Shown: piece by piece, positions 11,375 through 22,856 of the stretch
How positions within the stretch are numbered: position 1 is the stretch's first letter
How the letters are laid out: the number at the start of each line of letters is the position of its first letter
NCBI GenBank assembly: GCA_014925825.1
Contig: JACGCK010000079.1
Span: 1 to 64,000 of the forward strand
Reading direction: 5' to 3'
Length of the DNA: 64,000 nt
From: Pholiota molesta
Lineage: Eukaryota > Basidiomycota > Agaricomycetes > Agaricales > Strophariaceae
Program-made: the position numbers and the translations under genes
The notes under the pieces: generated by a model
Database searches by the model: none
What the model was told of the DNA's origin: nothing
What the model saw: the letters and a program-made list of their open reading frames with translations, nothing else

Positions 11375-12710
11375 TTTCTTTCTCGATTCATTTTCATTCT
11401 TTGTCGCTGTATTTATTCGAAGCTTGGTCGAAGCTATGAATATCGTGGTATGAATATCGTTGTCGGCGGTCGCTTCTCATTCATCAATTTATTTACTTAT
11501 ATAAAGTCGTGTACACGCGACATCTTTATTCCATTTCAATGAATAAAAATCAATTTGTTATGTAACATAAACAGCCTTCAAACCACGCAGTACACGATAT
11601 GTGAAATGTAAAGCCTAAGTAAAGAAGAATACCCCGGGAAAGCTGACTCCCGGGCGATGATCTTCCACTTCTGTATTCCTATCCAATCGGATACCTCATT
11701 CAGAGTCGATACTCACTGTAGGACCCTTTTAAAACTATCTTTGCTGTGTATAGATTCCATACAGAATTGGTGCGTCGGCATTGAGTAGTCGGTCTTTTTC
11801 CTCGGTGTCAAGCTATATTAGCAGTCAAAGAGGTGGGTTGCTTTTATTGAACATGGCCTGGGAAGGCAACTTCCACCGACTGATCAGAAGATTCAGATTT
11901 TGTGAGTATTATGCTGGCAATTTCCTTGCCGCCGACAGAGAACATCATTGAATGAGTTATAAATATGCTTAACATGAGAATGTTATGTCCAAATGGTGAC
12001 AAAGACACTGGCCGTTCAAGCCGCTTCCTCTGGCCATTTCGAGGGAATCAGAGGAGCTATTCAGCAAGGAAGATTTGAGATTTTTCTTGCTATGCCTTTT
12101 TTCTTTCAGAGCGGGAAGATGCTGATATAAATTCCAGTAATCGACGCGTCGCGTCCGAGTCTCGCGTCTCATTCAAGAGTAATGACATCACGCGTTTCAA
12201 CACAGCTTACTTGACACGTGCCCTATGTTTGCTGTCAATTCCATCAAACTCCGCTTTTTCAGCGTCTTTCCTTTCCATCATCTGTTCTAATCCTTGCGGC
12301 CTATGCTTGCGAGAATGACACTCAAAGACCGGAACTGCCACTGGAATAGGATGGTTGTTCAAACGTTCATAACCTGTGAGCCGATTAAACAACACGCACA
12401 CAAGAATGCCTCATTAACGGCCTCAAGAACACATCACGGCGATGCGTCTCTTCTTTTTCTCCAGAACGTCTGTGAGCGCTCGACATTCAGTGCAGATTCC
12501 GCCTCAGGCAACACCGGCCCCAAACCCGGACCGTCTACTACCTCCAATAAGAGCAGCTCTTCGAAGTCAGCTTCCATCTATCACACAGTTTCGTTCCTGA
12601 ACGGAAGTCATTATGGGAAGTGAAATGGGTCTGGGTAAAATGTCCTCAAATATAGTATTATATTGTCCACGAGGGTGATTCCCGCTGCCGTACTTCGATG
12701 CACGCATGGC
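11375..12710. other. Intergenic region
   Basis: No gene supported. Short frames at 11969-12172 and 12207-12623 lack motifs and overlap on opposite strands. Confidence 0.5.
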
Positions 12711-12718
12711 TATAAAAA
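12711..12718 (+). promoter_or_regulatory. TATA box of the third secreted-protein paralogue
   Basis: TATAAAAA lies 86 bp before the ATG at 12797. Confidence 0.65.
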
Positions 12719-12796
12719 CCACTTCTTGCCGAGAAGAAGAAACAGCGAAAGGTCTGTAATCCAGACCACTGTTCGCCCTCTTCGATTCTATCCGCT

Positions 12797-14498
12797 ATGT
12801 TTTCTAGACTACTGGCATGTTTGTCCTTGGCTCTCGCTACTTCTGGCACGTCTCTAAACAAATCTTGCATATTAATTGACTTACATTCTCCCATCTACAG
12901 CCCTCGTCGTTACGAACATAATCCCCCCGGCGTCGAAGGGTTTACCGTTCAATCCCGCCACGGCTATCGATCTTAGTGATACCGTTACGGACACCGACAC
13001 TATAATCTCAACTGCGCAAACTATTGACCAAAAGAGTGGCCCGACAGGGTCTCCTGACCAACCTGTTCCGGACACGGCCGTCACTGCGGTCGACGGTCAA
13101 ATCACGACCGCGGGTTCAGCAAACAGTACCGATATTCCAACGCGTCGATCTTTCTCCCGACATGCTCCTTCTCGTCGTAGCCCTCGAGCGTATGAGCTTG
13201 CGTTCTCTGGTTCTGGGACCGGTCCTAGTGATCGCGATGCCTCCATCCACGGGACGGCATTCCTGACTTTTACTACCGTCAACAACGCAACATACAACAT
13301 CGCTGATTGCGAAGCATTCTGTGACACTACTGACAACTGTGGTACGCATTGTTCCTCTACTTTCTTGCGTATTGTGACTCCGGTTTAATCAATTACATTC
13401 AGTATTCGTTAATCTTTTCTTCGAGCACAACAATCCTCATCTGGATGCCGGCCCGTCGAATCTCATTTGCGCGGCCTTTGCTGATGTCCATACCGCTGCA
13501 GAGAAGACGAACTTTGGAGGGCAGCAACTGGCTGCTCTTCCTGCTGGGAAGACGTTCATCCAGAACAGCAGTGGTTTCTCGCTGACGTCGCTTGTGGATC
13601 CGGTCACTCCCGAAGGTTACGAGCTCATTTTCGGACCCATCAATGCTGCGACGAATGCTCAAGGTGTAAGTTCATCATGTAATTCCATTATGAAAGCTAA
13701 AACTTAGTCGTCAATCCACAGTATATGGGTTTTGCCTTCCTTGATCGCTTCGACGTCGATGCCTGCGCACAACAATGCAATGCTCGCGGGGCCGACGCCC
13801 AAGGAGGCGAATGTCAGTTCTTCAATATCTGGCGCGCTCTCGTCAACGGCATTCCAACTACATATACTTGTGCCATGGTGAGTAACTATGCACCTCTTAC
13901 ATAATTCCGCAGCATTGATCATCGAATTTAGTATTTCATCCCCACAAATGCCAGCACCGCCGACAACTTCGGCCAAGGCAACCTCCTTGTAACGCTCTCG
14001 CGCGGGTACCAGCGCATCAACCAAGTCCTCGACGGAGGCTTCGAGGGCTTCACCGCCTGTGACGACTTCTGCTTCGCCGAGTCCGATGGCACCTGGATCG
14101 GCACGAGCCCTGCAGGCGGCACGCTCGACGCCACCCTCTTCTTCTTCCAGCCCTTCGCGCACTCCGGCAACGCCGTCGCCCTCTTAGGCTCCGCGACCGC
14201 CTCCGACGCGCTCGCGGGGACGCTGACGCCCGCCGCGCCGTTGAATACGCTCCCGGGAAGGCAGTACAGCATCGGGTTCTTCCACTCGAGTTCGTTCAGT
14301 CCGCCGGACGAGGAGGCTGCGGCGTTTGTGGATGTGCAATGGAACGGGGAGACGATCGCGACGATCCACCCGGGGTTCAGCAACTTCCAGTTCTTCCAGT
14401 TCAGCGTGACGGCGCAAGGCCAAGACGTGCTTAGCTTGCATGGTGGAGCGGCACCTGCGTGGTCGTTCATTGATGATATTACTGTGTTCGAATTGTGA
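12797..14498 (+). CDS. Secreted PAN-like/jelly-roll protein, paralogue 3 (491 aa)
   Basis: Exons 12797-12845, 12901-13341, 13403-13665, 13722-13877 and 13932-14498. The signal peptide is MFSRLLACLSLALATSG. The first intron starts with GC (GCACGT..CAG) instead of GT. The paralogues have GT at this position, and without splicing the frame is lost. PAN-like cysteines (CEAFCDTTDNC; CAQQCNARG) and the jelly-roll C-terminus (DGGFEGF, FVDVQWNG, WSFIDDITVF) are intact. Part of exon 5 (14146-14267) is also found as a truncated relic at the two internal joints of the downstream segmental duplication. Faces the NLR-like gene tail to tail. Confidence 0.85.
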
Positions 14499-14774
14499 AA
14501 TTGATATTGGAGATAGTCGTACTCCCGTTGCCTTGTCCCGCGTCTCCCTGTTTTTATTACGATGACAAGGTCCTTACTGATGATAGGTCTGTGAAATCCT
14601 TGTTCAACCAAATAAAATACAACTTCGATAGCCCTATTGACAAACCGTATCCATAAGCTAAAAGTCCGCAGAAACCCGTATAGTGTACGAATTGTACAGC
14701 GACTTAAAATCCATCATACATGCATATTTGTAGACGAAGAAAAACTGCAAAATGAAGTATTCGATATGCTCTTC

Positions 14775-17445
14775 CTACTTGTCAGAATGCCAAAGGCGCT
14801 TCCATATCGGCTTTTTAGGGGCCTTCCCTTTAGTCGATTTTTGTTCGGGTGATGGTGTTGGAAATGTCGGTTTGTAGTTCGCGCATATCGAACAGTCCGC
14901 CTGGTGGGCGTGCTCAGGAACATAGATGCCACATCTCTAATGAAGAAGCGTAGCGCGTCAGTAATCTCGGTAAACGAACATAAACGCTGAATAAGACCAC
15001 ATACCCTGATGTATTCTAGAGCAGAATCGGCCATTACCTCCCTTCCTTCACTGATGGGATCGTAAGCGTCGTCCTTGTACTGAACAGCGAGCTCCCACAA
15101 AAGTCGTGCCAATTTCGGGTCCTCTGGCGCAGCTGCGAGAATCAGCGGAAAGTAAACTAACTCCGCATATCCGATCTTGAGCCACTCTGAATCCGATGCA
15201 AATTCAGGATCAAAGTAATCCGAGTGCCGTTCGACAACAATTGGAATATGGTCATCACCGCTTTAATATTAATTTGCATAGATGTCAAAATTTGCTGTAC
15301 AGGACAACATAGTAGGCATACCTTGAACAAAGTACCTTTACAATCGCTTCCACCAAAATTCCGAACTTGGCTTCATCCGCAAACATGACCCCAGCCCGAG
15401 AAGTGTATGTCAAGAAGTTCTCGATGATGCTGCGTGGATTAAAAATGGGGAAATCCGTATTAGGCGACATCTCTTGGAATAAAAATAATCCTCTGTCTAG
15501 TGTCCTAAGATGAATCGCGTCGGAAAGGGGTAGACTATGAGTCAAGATGTTAAATATGTCCGGCATGTACATCACTGGACATGCATGCAGAACTGAGAAG
15601 GCAGCAGAGATGCAGCACTGGATGAATTCAGGGTACTGTTGGTATCGGTAACGAATCCAGTCGTCGAACTCGTCTCTTAACCGTCGATATAAGTCTCTAT
15701 TGGCCTCACCACACTTTCAAAAGTAGCATCATCAGCAACGGCGTATGCAAGAAATAGAGGGCATGTCAGACCTCTGTTTGCAAATGCTCGAAGAAAGCAT
15801 CCCACTTTGTACTATAGAACGTTTTTATTGGGATATTCGAAAGGACGGTCGTCAGAGAAAAGTTCTTCAAATCGTTCACAAGCTCTTCCGTATTGGTGAC
15901 TTCAAGATAGTGACATATGAATTCGTCCAATATGGCAGAGAATCGATGTTTGTCTTCATACTCCTTTTCTGACGCAGTTGAGATGTACCTCAAGAGACTT
16001 CGAGCGAGGTCTGTATGTCGTAACCTAGCGTCAAGAAAGAAGCGCTCTGTGCGGCTTTTATCCATAAGAAAGTCGTGTAGAGAGGCATGGTACAGACGGA
16101 GCTTATTGTCTGTGTGGCTGTCCGATGTCGGTACTTGAACGAGTGCATGCATGTCATTGAGGGCAGCCGCAATGTCTCCAGGTTCGTATCCCAAAAGGGT
16201 TTCGATAAAATCAACAGACAGCCGGCCGCTGTAACCAGTTTGCAAGAAGACAAGTGCGAGAATCTCAAGAACTCGAGTTATATCCTCGACAGATGATAGG
16301 ATGAGATCGTATAGAGAATCTAGCTGCGCGAACGGGGTATCCTTTCCGGGATCAGCCAAGCCGCGGATGATTTGGAGCTGCTTCGTTGGATTGCGCCGCG
16401 GAGAATCGATGTATTTCATGACTGTCGAGGCGTAGATAAACTGTCCAGAGGCCTTCCGGACGAGATAGTCGATGTCCTCTTCGCTCGGCCAGGGTAACGG
16501 AAGGGTGTTGCGGGAGGGGTGTAGATTTCTTATCTCGCTGAATTTCGCGGACAGGAAGATACGGATGTCATGGTCGGGTTTATAATGTTCGTCGAGAGCC
16601 AGTCCCTGCATCAAGGACTGCAGAGGCTCCCTGTTGAACGTTTGTCGAATGGTGTATTCGGGTCGGCTAGCGATGAGGAAAATGAGCGGGATGCGTAGTT
16701 GTTGAATGGATGTGGCAAGAACATGTAGAAGGTCCTTCTGCGCCGTTTCTCCGCGGGCTTCGTCCACACCATCTATAATAACGAGTCTGGGTTGGGCGAC
16801 AGTAATTTGCGTGAGAGCGCCGGCGGCGTCGTTAAGAGGTTTAATAATCAATGCTTGCATCTGGCTCAAGAGCGTACGGGAGAAGACGAGAGGGTCCTGC
16901 TCTACCGCGATTGCGATGTGTGCACGAAGCTCAGGAATTGATATAGAGAGTTGATAGGATAAGGATGCAATGAATCGCGAGGTATCGTTGCGCCAAATGC
17001 CGGTGCGAGAGAAGAAGAATGATGCGACAAGGAGTCCTTCTTTGGCGAAGATCTCAGCGATGGTTTGCGCAATCGCTGACTTGCCCGACCCCGCTGGACC
17101 ATATACCCACATGATCAACTTCTTGCGAAGTTCTGGGTTCCGTACCCAGTGGTGGATTTCCGCGAGGATCGCCAAGCGTGTCTGAGGATAACATTTCGGA
17201 GGATCGCCTCGCTCGGCCGCATCGTAAAACGCTCCAGTAGCGACGTTCTGTTGGAGGAGATCGAGACCTGCAGAAAATACGTGACGAATTCATTAATATT
17301 CATCGCTTAAACTCTCAGAACGAGCGCGATATGTACCCCGGTTATTGCTTGCTCTTGAATCTCCGATATGGAAATGGGCGTCGCCTTGAAGAACATTTGT
17401 GAACTGACCGCCTTCGATTACAGGCTGATACGCTTTGTTGAACAT
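14775..17445 (-). CDS. NACHT-type NLR-like NTPase, copy 1 (804 aa)
   Basis: Exons (high to low) 17445-17337, 17267-15772, 15713-15322, 15260-15005 and 14936-14775 join in frame to 804 codons plus TAG. A short first exon (MFNKAYQPVIEGGQF..) leads into the LQQNVATGAFYDAAERGDPP linker common in basidiomycete NLRs. Walker A is GPAGSGKS at residues 93-100, and Walker B is LVIIDGVDEA at about 198-207. About 340 residues of winged-helix-like and helical sequence follow Walker B, then a ~270-residue C-terminal region with a Cys/His-containing tail (RRCGIYVPEHAHQADCSIC). No WD40, ankyrin or TPR repeats are visible. Known fungal relatives act in non-self recognition and cell death; that role is inferred here. 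Compared with copies 2 and 3 it has about 96 extra bp just 3' of the stop codon. Confidence 0.88.
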
Positions 17446-18164
17446 CGCGCAGCGCGCGGATGGCGCAGAGTGGGTGGAGGGAACAACGAGAGGATTGTTA
17501 CTGATAATCGATGATCACAGCCTCAGTGGCACCCATCTTTGACACAAACATTGACATGAGAATTCGGAGGGGCTTGGTGCTTTTTGGGAAGGAACCGGCA
17601 GCTGTGCGGCTGATGTAGAGTCTTCGTGTACTCCCCAAGACCCAATATAGTTCTTGCTGATCAATGTCTATCTCATCGGCTTTAAAACATGCACATGCAT
17701 GTTACTAGCATGGGAGCGACGCAAGGAGTGGCTTACAGATGTAGCACATGTTTAGCTTGTAGATCAGGAATGTAGTATATAAAATCTTTGTTCTTTGAAG
17801 TTTGGTCTGACAAAAATCCAGGATGCATTGCAACGCAAGAATGAAAAGCAATTAGATATTGAAGAAACATATGAGGTTTCTTCCTTTCTACCATACACAC
17901 CGAGCATCCATCCATTTCGATTACTTCCATGCCATAGGACCTCAACTCCACTGAAGCACACTTCACGTCCTCACGGCGCTAGTGATCTAGTACCATTTGG
18001 GGCTTCGCGCGCCGGAAGGGGTAAAAATCGTAGTAATGAGATGGCCTTCATAACGGATTGCCCATAGCGAATTACGCTGGGATGGGGGTGACGCAAACAA
18101 AAATGTATGAATTAAAATCGGAAGAGAATTCTCTTGAACAGTCGCGACGGAGGGAGAACTCGTA

Positions 18165-18576
18165 TCAACCGCGAAAGAGAAGATATAGAAAAAACAACCT
18201 CGGGGAAAGAACGAGAAGACGAAAGCAGCAACTATCTTGGTCTACTGCCTCAGCGGATAATATAAATAGCTCTTCCATTGAAGGAACGTTCGATTCCTGC
18301 ATGGGTGTTATGTAACAGACGTAGGGGGTGTCGAGCAGGGTAATACTCAGACGAGAGGATAAAGCGGGCGTCCACGATTCGATGATTGGTGAGATATCCA
18401 TGCCGAACTTGACGGGGGTACATATGTCGTTCAATGTGATAGGCGAGGCCAAACCAAAGATAGTTCGGGTGAAGAGCATCGGAACTAGAGCTTGTCTGCC
18501 AGCGAAAGAGAGCGACACCACTACTTGAGAGACCTAGCCACATACATACGGGGGATGGAAACTTCGAAGGGTCCAC
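18165..18576 (-). pseudogene. Broken ORF related to 34259-34894
   Basis: Two overlapping frames (MDPSKFPSPVCMWLGL.. and ..FAGRQALVPMLF..) match different parts of one continuous 211-residue frame in unit 2, so this copy is frameshifted. The family is not recognised; the unit 2 version has hydrophobic stretches. Confidence 0.4.
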
Positions 18577-19629
18577 AAACGATGAGCATCCCAGCAGTGT
18601 TAGACCGTGTAACTGTGATACAACTAGTTAAAAAGATCGGCTACAGGCTGGCGCATTGAGAGTTTAATACACGTACCTGTTGTATTGAAAAGTTGAACGT
18701 TGACTTCGATCTCATGTGCCCGCGTTCTTCGACGTGATACGGGAGATTTGCAGCATTTTCGAAGCGACGGCAAGTATACTGTAACAACAAATGCGAAGTC
18801 AGGATGCATTAGCAAACCAAGCATTTCGCACAAGGGAAAGATAATGGCACTATAAGTGCCAGTATAAGTGCCGGTACGCCTCGTCAGCGGGGTAGTCAAC
18901 GTGAGTTTCTGCGCGATGCAATGCGCATGAAGAGGCACATTTCATTGAGTGGGGTCGACGACTCGTCCCATGATGTCAATGAGCAAGTGCGTGGGCTGAG
19001 TCGTGCTGTGCAAGGCAAGCGCGCAAGTTAGTTGGGGATTGGTCGGGAAGTCGACATAAGAGAAGGAGTTGAGAAAAGGAGTCTCTGCGGAGCCGAGTGC
19101 CTGTTCGGGGATTCCCCGGATGAACGGGCCGATGTGCGCACGGTCCACTTTGCCGCATCGCTCATTCACTTTCTCATACCACCCCCCAATACCACCCACA
19201 TCCTTAACTTGCCCTTAACATCCCCCACTTTCAGCGCGCACATCGTCTACTGCCAGCTGTTCAAGAAGTCTTTCATCGTCGTCTCGCACAACGATGCATA
19301 CTATTCATCTCCTCCCCGTCAAGAACGACCAACGGAGCAATCGCAATCAGTTGAATGTTCGGGCTGGCCACTCGCCAGACGGCCAAGCTGAGTAACCTAT
19401 TCTTCCTTCATATACATTCCTCGGCGCACCGCGCCCCCGATACCCTCTAGAGAGCGCGCGCCTACCAGTGTACTTTGGATACCAGGCCTGGCAACTATAA
19501 ACGTTGCTCGACTGCGCCGCCATGTTGACGATCTACTTCATACCATGGCAGGTACCAAATGCTGCAGGGTAATCCAATCAGGTAGCGCGCTTTCTTAAGT
19601 GTGCGGGTGGTGGCGATGTCGCGCATGGG

Positions 19630-20112
19630 ATGGTTGTCATCTTCCATGGTGTTCGCTGTCCCATGCCTCTCTGCGGCACATGCAGGGTCTGCCATCTCAC
19701 AGCCCCCACGGCTCATCGTACTTCGCCAAATGTACGAACTCGGCTTCCACTCAGAGGATCTTTCGCTATCACTTGCTTGAGCTCGTGGTTCAAAGACTCT
19801 CCTGATCGGTCTTGTTACGCAGCGTCCGTTTGGCGAGCGCCAGAGCATGGCCTGCGGCATAGCTTTTTTTTTGTGCTTGTTCTATTTCACCGATCTTGTT
19901 TCATCCATTCTGTTGGTCGTGCGTCTCAGCGAATCTTTATCGACGTCTCTCCTCAGAGGCCTTCATCCGCCTCGGGGCGAAGGGGTAGACGTTGCCACCG
20001 CCGCTGCTACGCAGAGCATCCGAATTGCTGTGAGAGCGAGCGGTATGTTTCATCGTTGAATTTCCTCTTGGCTCTCCTTCCGGGTTCATTTATTCAGCGC
20101 GCCTTATGCTGA
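19630..20112 (+). pseudogene. Broken membrane-protein-like ORF, copy 1
   Basis: Fragments in different frames (MYELGFHSEDLSLSLA then a stop, RGSKTLLIGLVTQRPFGE, MACGIAFFLCLFYF) correspond to a continuous stretch at 35894-36142 in unit 2 (RQMYELDFHSEDPSLSLAW..). The hydrophobic middle suggests a former membrane protein. Family unknown. Confidence 0.35.
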
Positions 20113-20747
20113 GAATACATTTCTTTCGTCCCACACAGAACCCAAGCCCGTAGCATTCAAGGCGCACTCACAGCTCGAAGTTCCTACGGCGTATCGGCCG
20201 CGACACCCACCCCACGCTCCGCCCGCATCCGCGCGCCGCTCAGTGGGATCGCAGTTGTATGAAAGCCAATGAACGGATTTCCGAAGGCGATGTATGTTCA
20301 TCCATCTGTATCATGTTGCTCCCAAACTAAGATGTTCGATGTCCAGTCCAGACTCCACGGCCTGTACGCGCAGCGCGCCTTGCGCACTCAAGTGTCTGTT
20401 CTCTCCTAGATGACTGACTGGTGGAAGAACGGACACGGATACCTCTAGACCGCGCACCGCTGTATTGTGATTTCGCATAATTCTGTTTGTTTTTCCTCGC
20501 TATACTTTTTGACATATTCCTATAAGAGCTTTTAGTTTGATTGTACATTGGCCAATGCGGTAATGTTAATGTTCCGCATGATCCTGTTCAACCTTATCAT
20601 GGATTCGACGTGGTCCAAGGCCGTAAAATATCCTTATACCATGCTCTTAGCAGGGCTCCAGCCCGTATTGTTCATGTGCCTTTCTCAATCTCTGTCCGTT
20701 ATTTAAATTGAAAACATTGCTTCGACCCTAAATATTCTCTTGAAATA

Positions 20748-20940
20748 CTACGTACGAGCCACTTGTTCGTGAATTGTTAAACGTTCGCTTTGAAACTGTC
20801 GAATGTACGTATACCCCAGGTCGCAGAGAGCTACTCTCCCTCGGTCAATGCATCTTCTAAGATCCGTGGTGTGCTCGATGTTGAATCTTTTGGCAATCTT
20901 GTCGTCATCTAACCTGTAGCCTTTAAGATAAAGAGCCATG
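20748..20940 (-). pseudogene. Truncated copy of the 37656-37997 ORF
   Basis: It begins MALYLKGYRLDDDKIAKRFN and matches the unit 2 ORF for about 30 residues. It then jumps, at CTCTCCCTCGGTCAATGC, to sequence that lies some 340 bp further on in unit 2. The C-terminal two thirds is therefore deleted. Confidence 0.5.
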
Positions 20941-21067
20941 TTCGATGATTTGTATGGAAAGGACGTGGGTGATATCGATGAACGTTGGTGTTGAAGAAAG
21001 GAATCTCCTTGCAACCCTTGAAAATGTGTGCTGTCGGGCCTGATGGCGGTGACGCGGAAAGTGTCTG

Positions 21068-21563
21068 TGTGACGCTTGGAAAACTCTAGAGACGGGAGCG
21101 TCACTGGAGTCACGAATCGTCACACGAGGTAGAGAGATTGAGAGAGAGAGAGAAGGTAGCAAGCTAGAACTGTTGAAAGCTATAGGATTGACTGTCTTTA
21201 CTAGTTACAATTTAAGGACTTTATATACTATGTTAGAAGTATCGGAGTCATGATTCATGAATGGTCAAAGGAGAGAGATAGACTAAAGAGGACTTGTGAT
21301 AAAGAATGACTGGTAAGATAAGGTAGAGATGACTAGGTAGAATGATAATAGAGGAGTAATAAGAATGATGGATGAGTATTAAAAATGATAGACAAAGATA
21401 AGAAGGTGAAACAAAGGGTTAATTGCCCATAGAGAACGGAGGGTAGAAGATAAGAGAATAAGAATGGAAATATCAGCGGACAGTGCGGAGGAAGGACGCG
21501 ACGAGGCGCGTCGCGAGATTGTCGCGAGAGCACGTGCATGGGAGATTTGGCACAATCGTTACA
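21068..21563. mobile_element. Solo LTR (496 bp) with 5 bp target duplication
   Basis: The block starts TGTGACG and ends CGTTACA (inverted termini TGTgACG/TGTaACG). It is flanked on both sides by GTCTG (21063-21067 and 21564-21568). The matching place in unit 2 (about 38107) lacks it. This is the expected signature of a recombined LTR retrotransposon. Its interior is purine-rich with GAGAGA runs. Confidence 0.8.
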
Positions 21564-22856
21564 GTCTGAAAGGAGCTAATTATAAGGACAGATAGGTTGA
21601 CGAAGCGACTGATTCCCTCCAACAAGCACAGGCAAACTCACGTATCGCGTTCCGACGCCAAGAAACAGAGGATTAGGGAAAAGTACGAACGTCTTTCGTG
21701 GAGCAGGCTAAATTGTACATAACAGCCGAATCACTACTTGCTGATAATCTGTCGCTCAGAGAAAAAAATCCTCAGGTAAATACATATATACATTAACCGC
21801 ACAACAACAACATCGCTCACGATACACATTTTCCCAACTCACCAATAGTGCCGCCCTCCCGCAACCGCGCGCACAGTTCAGCTGCAAGATGTTCTTACTG
21901 GACTAGCAAACCCTTCGACGACCACAGGACATCCGACCGCAATCGTCTGCGTTGCACCACGCCATAGCTCAGGTTCAGCTTACAAACCATAGCTAGCGGC
22001 ACCATCCCATCAAATTCAACGTGAAAGCGTTGTGAAAGCGGGCAGTGCAACCACCACTTGAGGAGCTTAGGAAGGAGGTCAATGTGCGGTCGAGGTTGCT
22101 TCTTTGTTATCAATTCACATCCATGGACCTTAAGAATTACGCTGAACATTTATTGTACATCTGTACGCTGAAGCATTCAATACAGATCACTAAACGATAT
22201 ATGCGCGGCAGCATTACTTATTACTTCTCTCCCTGAGCATCGCCCGGCCCAACCGACGCCACCATAATCTCGAATGTCTTGCTATAGCCTATGTAGAGCG
22301 TTGAATATTTGCAAGTGACTTGCAAGTGACTTATTTTTAGCCATGCGCGAACCACGCCTTTCTTCTGGTCCAGGCCCAGATTTAGTACACTACGCTTGAA
22401 TCCAGGGGAATTGTTGTTGCCATCCCACAGATGGTCGCTCATGGCCCACGAAGCGCAAGCCGCTTCGGCCGCGCCATATCAGGCCATATCTCGTCAACCA
22501 ATAGAAAGTACAACAGAAGCTCTAAAAATGAGCATCGCTTCACGTCGCGTCGCGCAATGTCCTTGGTTAAAAAAACAATGCTCCGCAATTCCAAGTCAGC
22601 TTTGCAGAACAGATTTTTTTTTCGACGGTATATTTATTGTAAGAAACTGCAACGACCCCGTCGTAATCCATCGGTTTACAAAGGAAGAGTCATGCACGGC
22701 TTACAGTGGAGCGATAATAAAATCATTCGAATTCCACGCTAAACATCATGGAGGAGCAGGGTCCAACAAGGTCCAACAAGAATCCAACCAAATAGACGCC
22801 ATACAAAGAAGCGAGGCCAAGGGGAAAAAAACTCGGACCTTTTCCCCACTCTCTCC

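Larger units (their letters stand above)
17446..22856. other. Decayed spacer between NLR copy 1 and Ser/Pro-rich gene 1
   Basis: About 5.4 kb, with a homologous but diverged counterpart at 33710-39437. It holds the shared 5' region of the NLR (to about 17850), several short broken frames listed separately, and one solo LTR. No complete gene is supported. Confidence 0.6.

Noticed and set aside
21895..22149. 84-residue minus-strand frame, also present at 38491-38742
   Set aside because: It persists in both units but so do surrounding non-coding bases. The changes do not favour silent positions by eye, and there is no domain. Could be revisited with a coding test.
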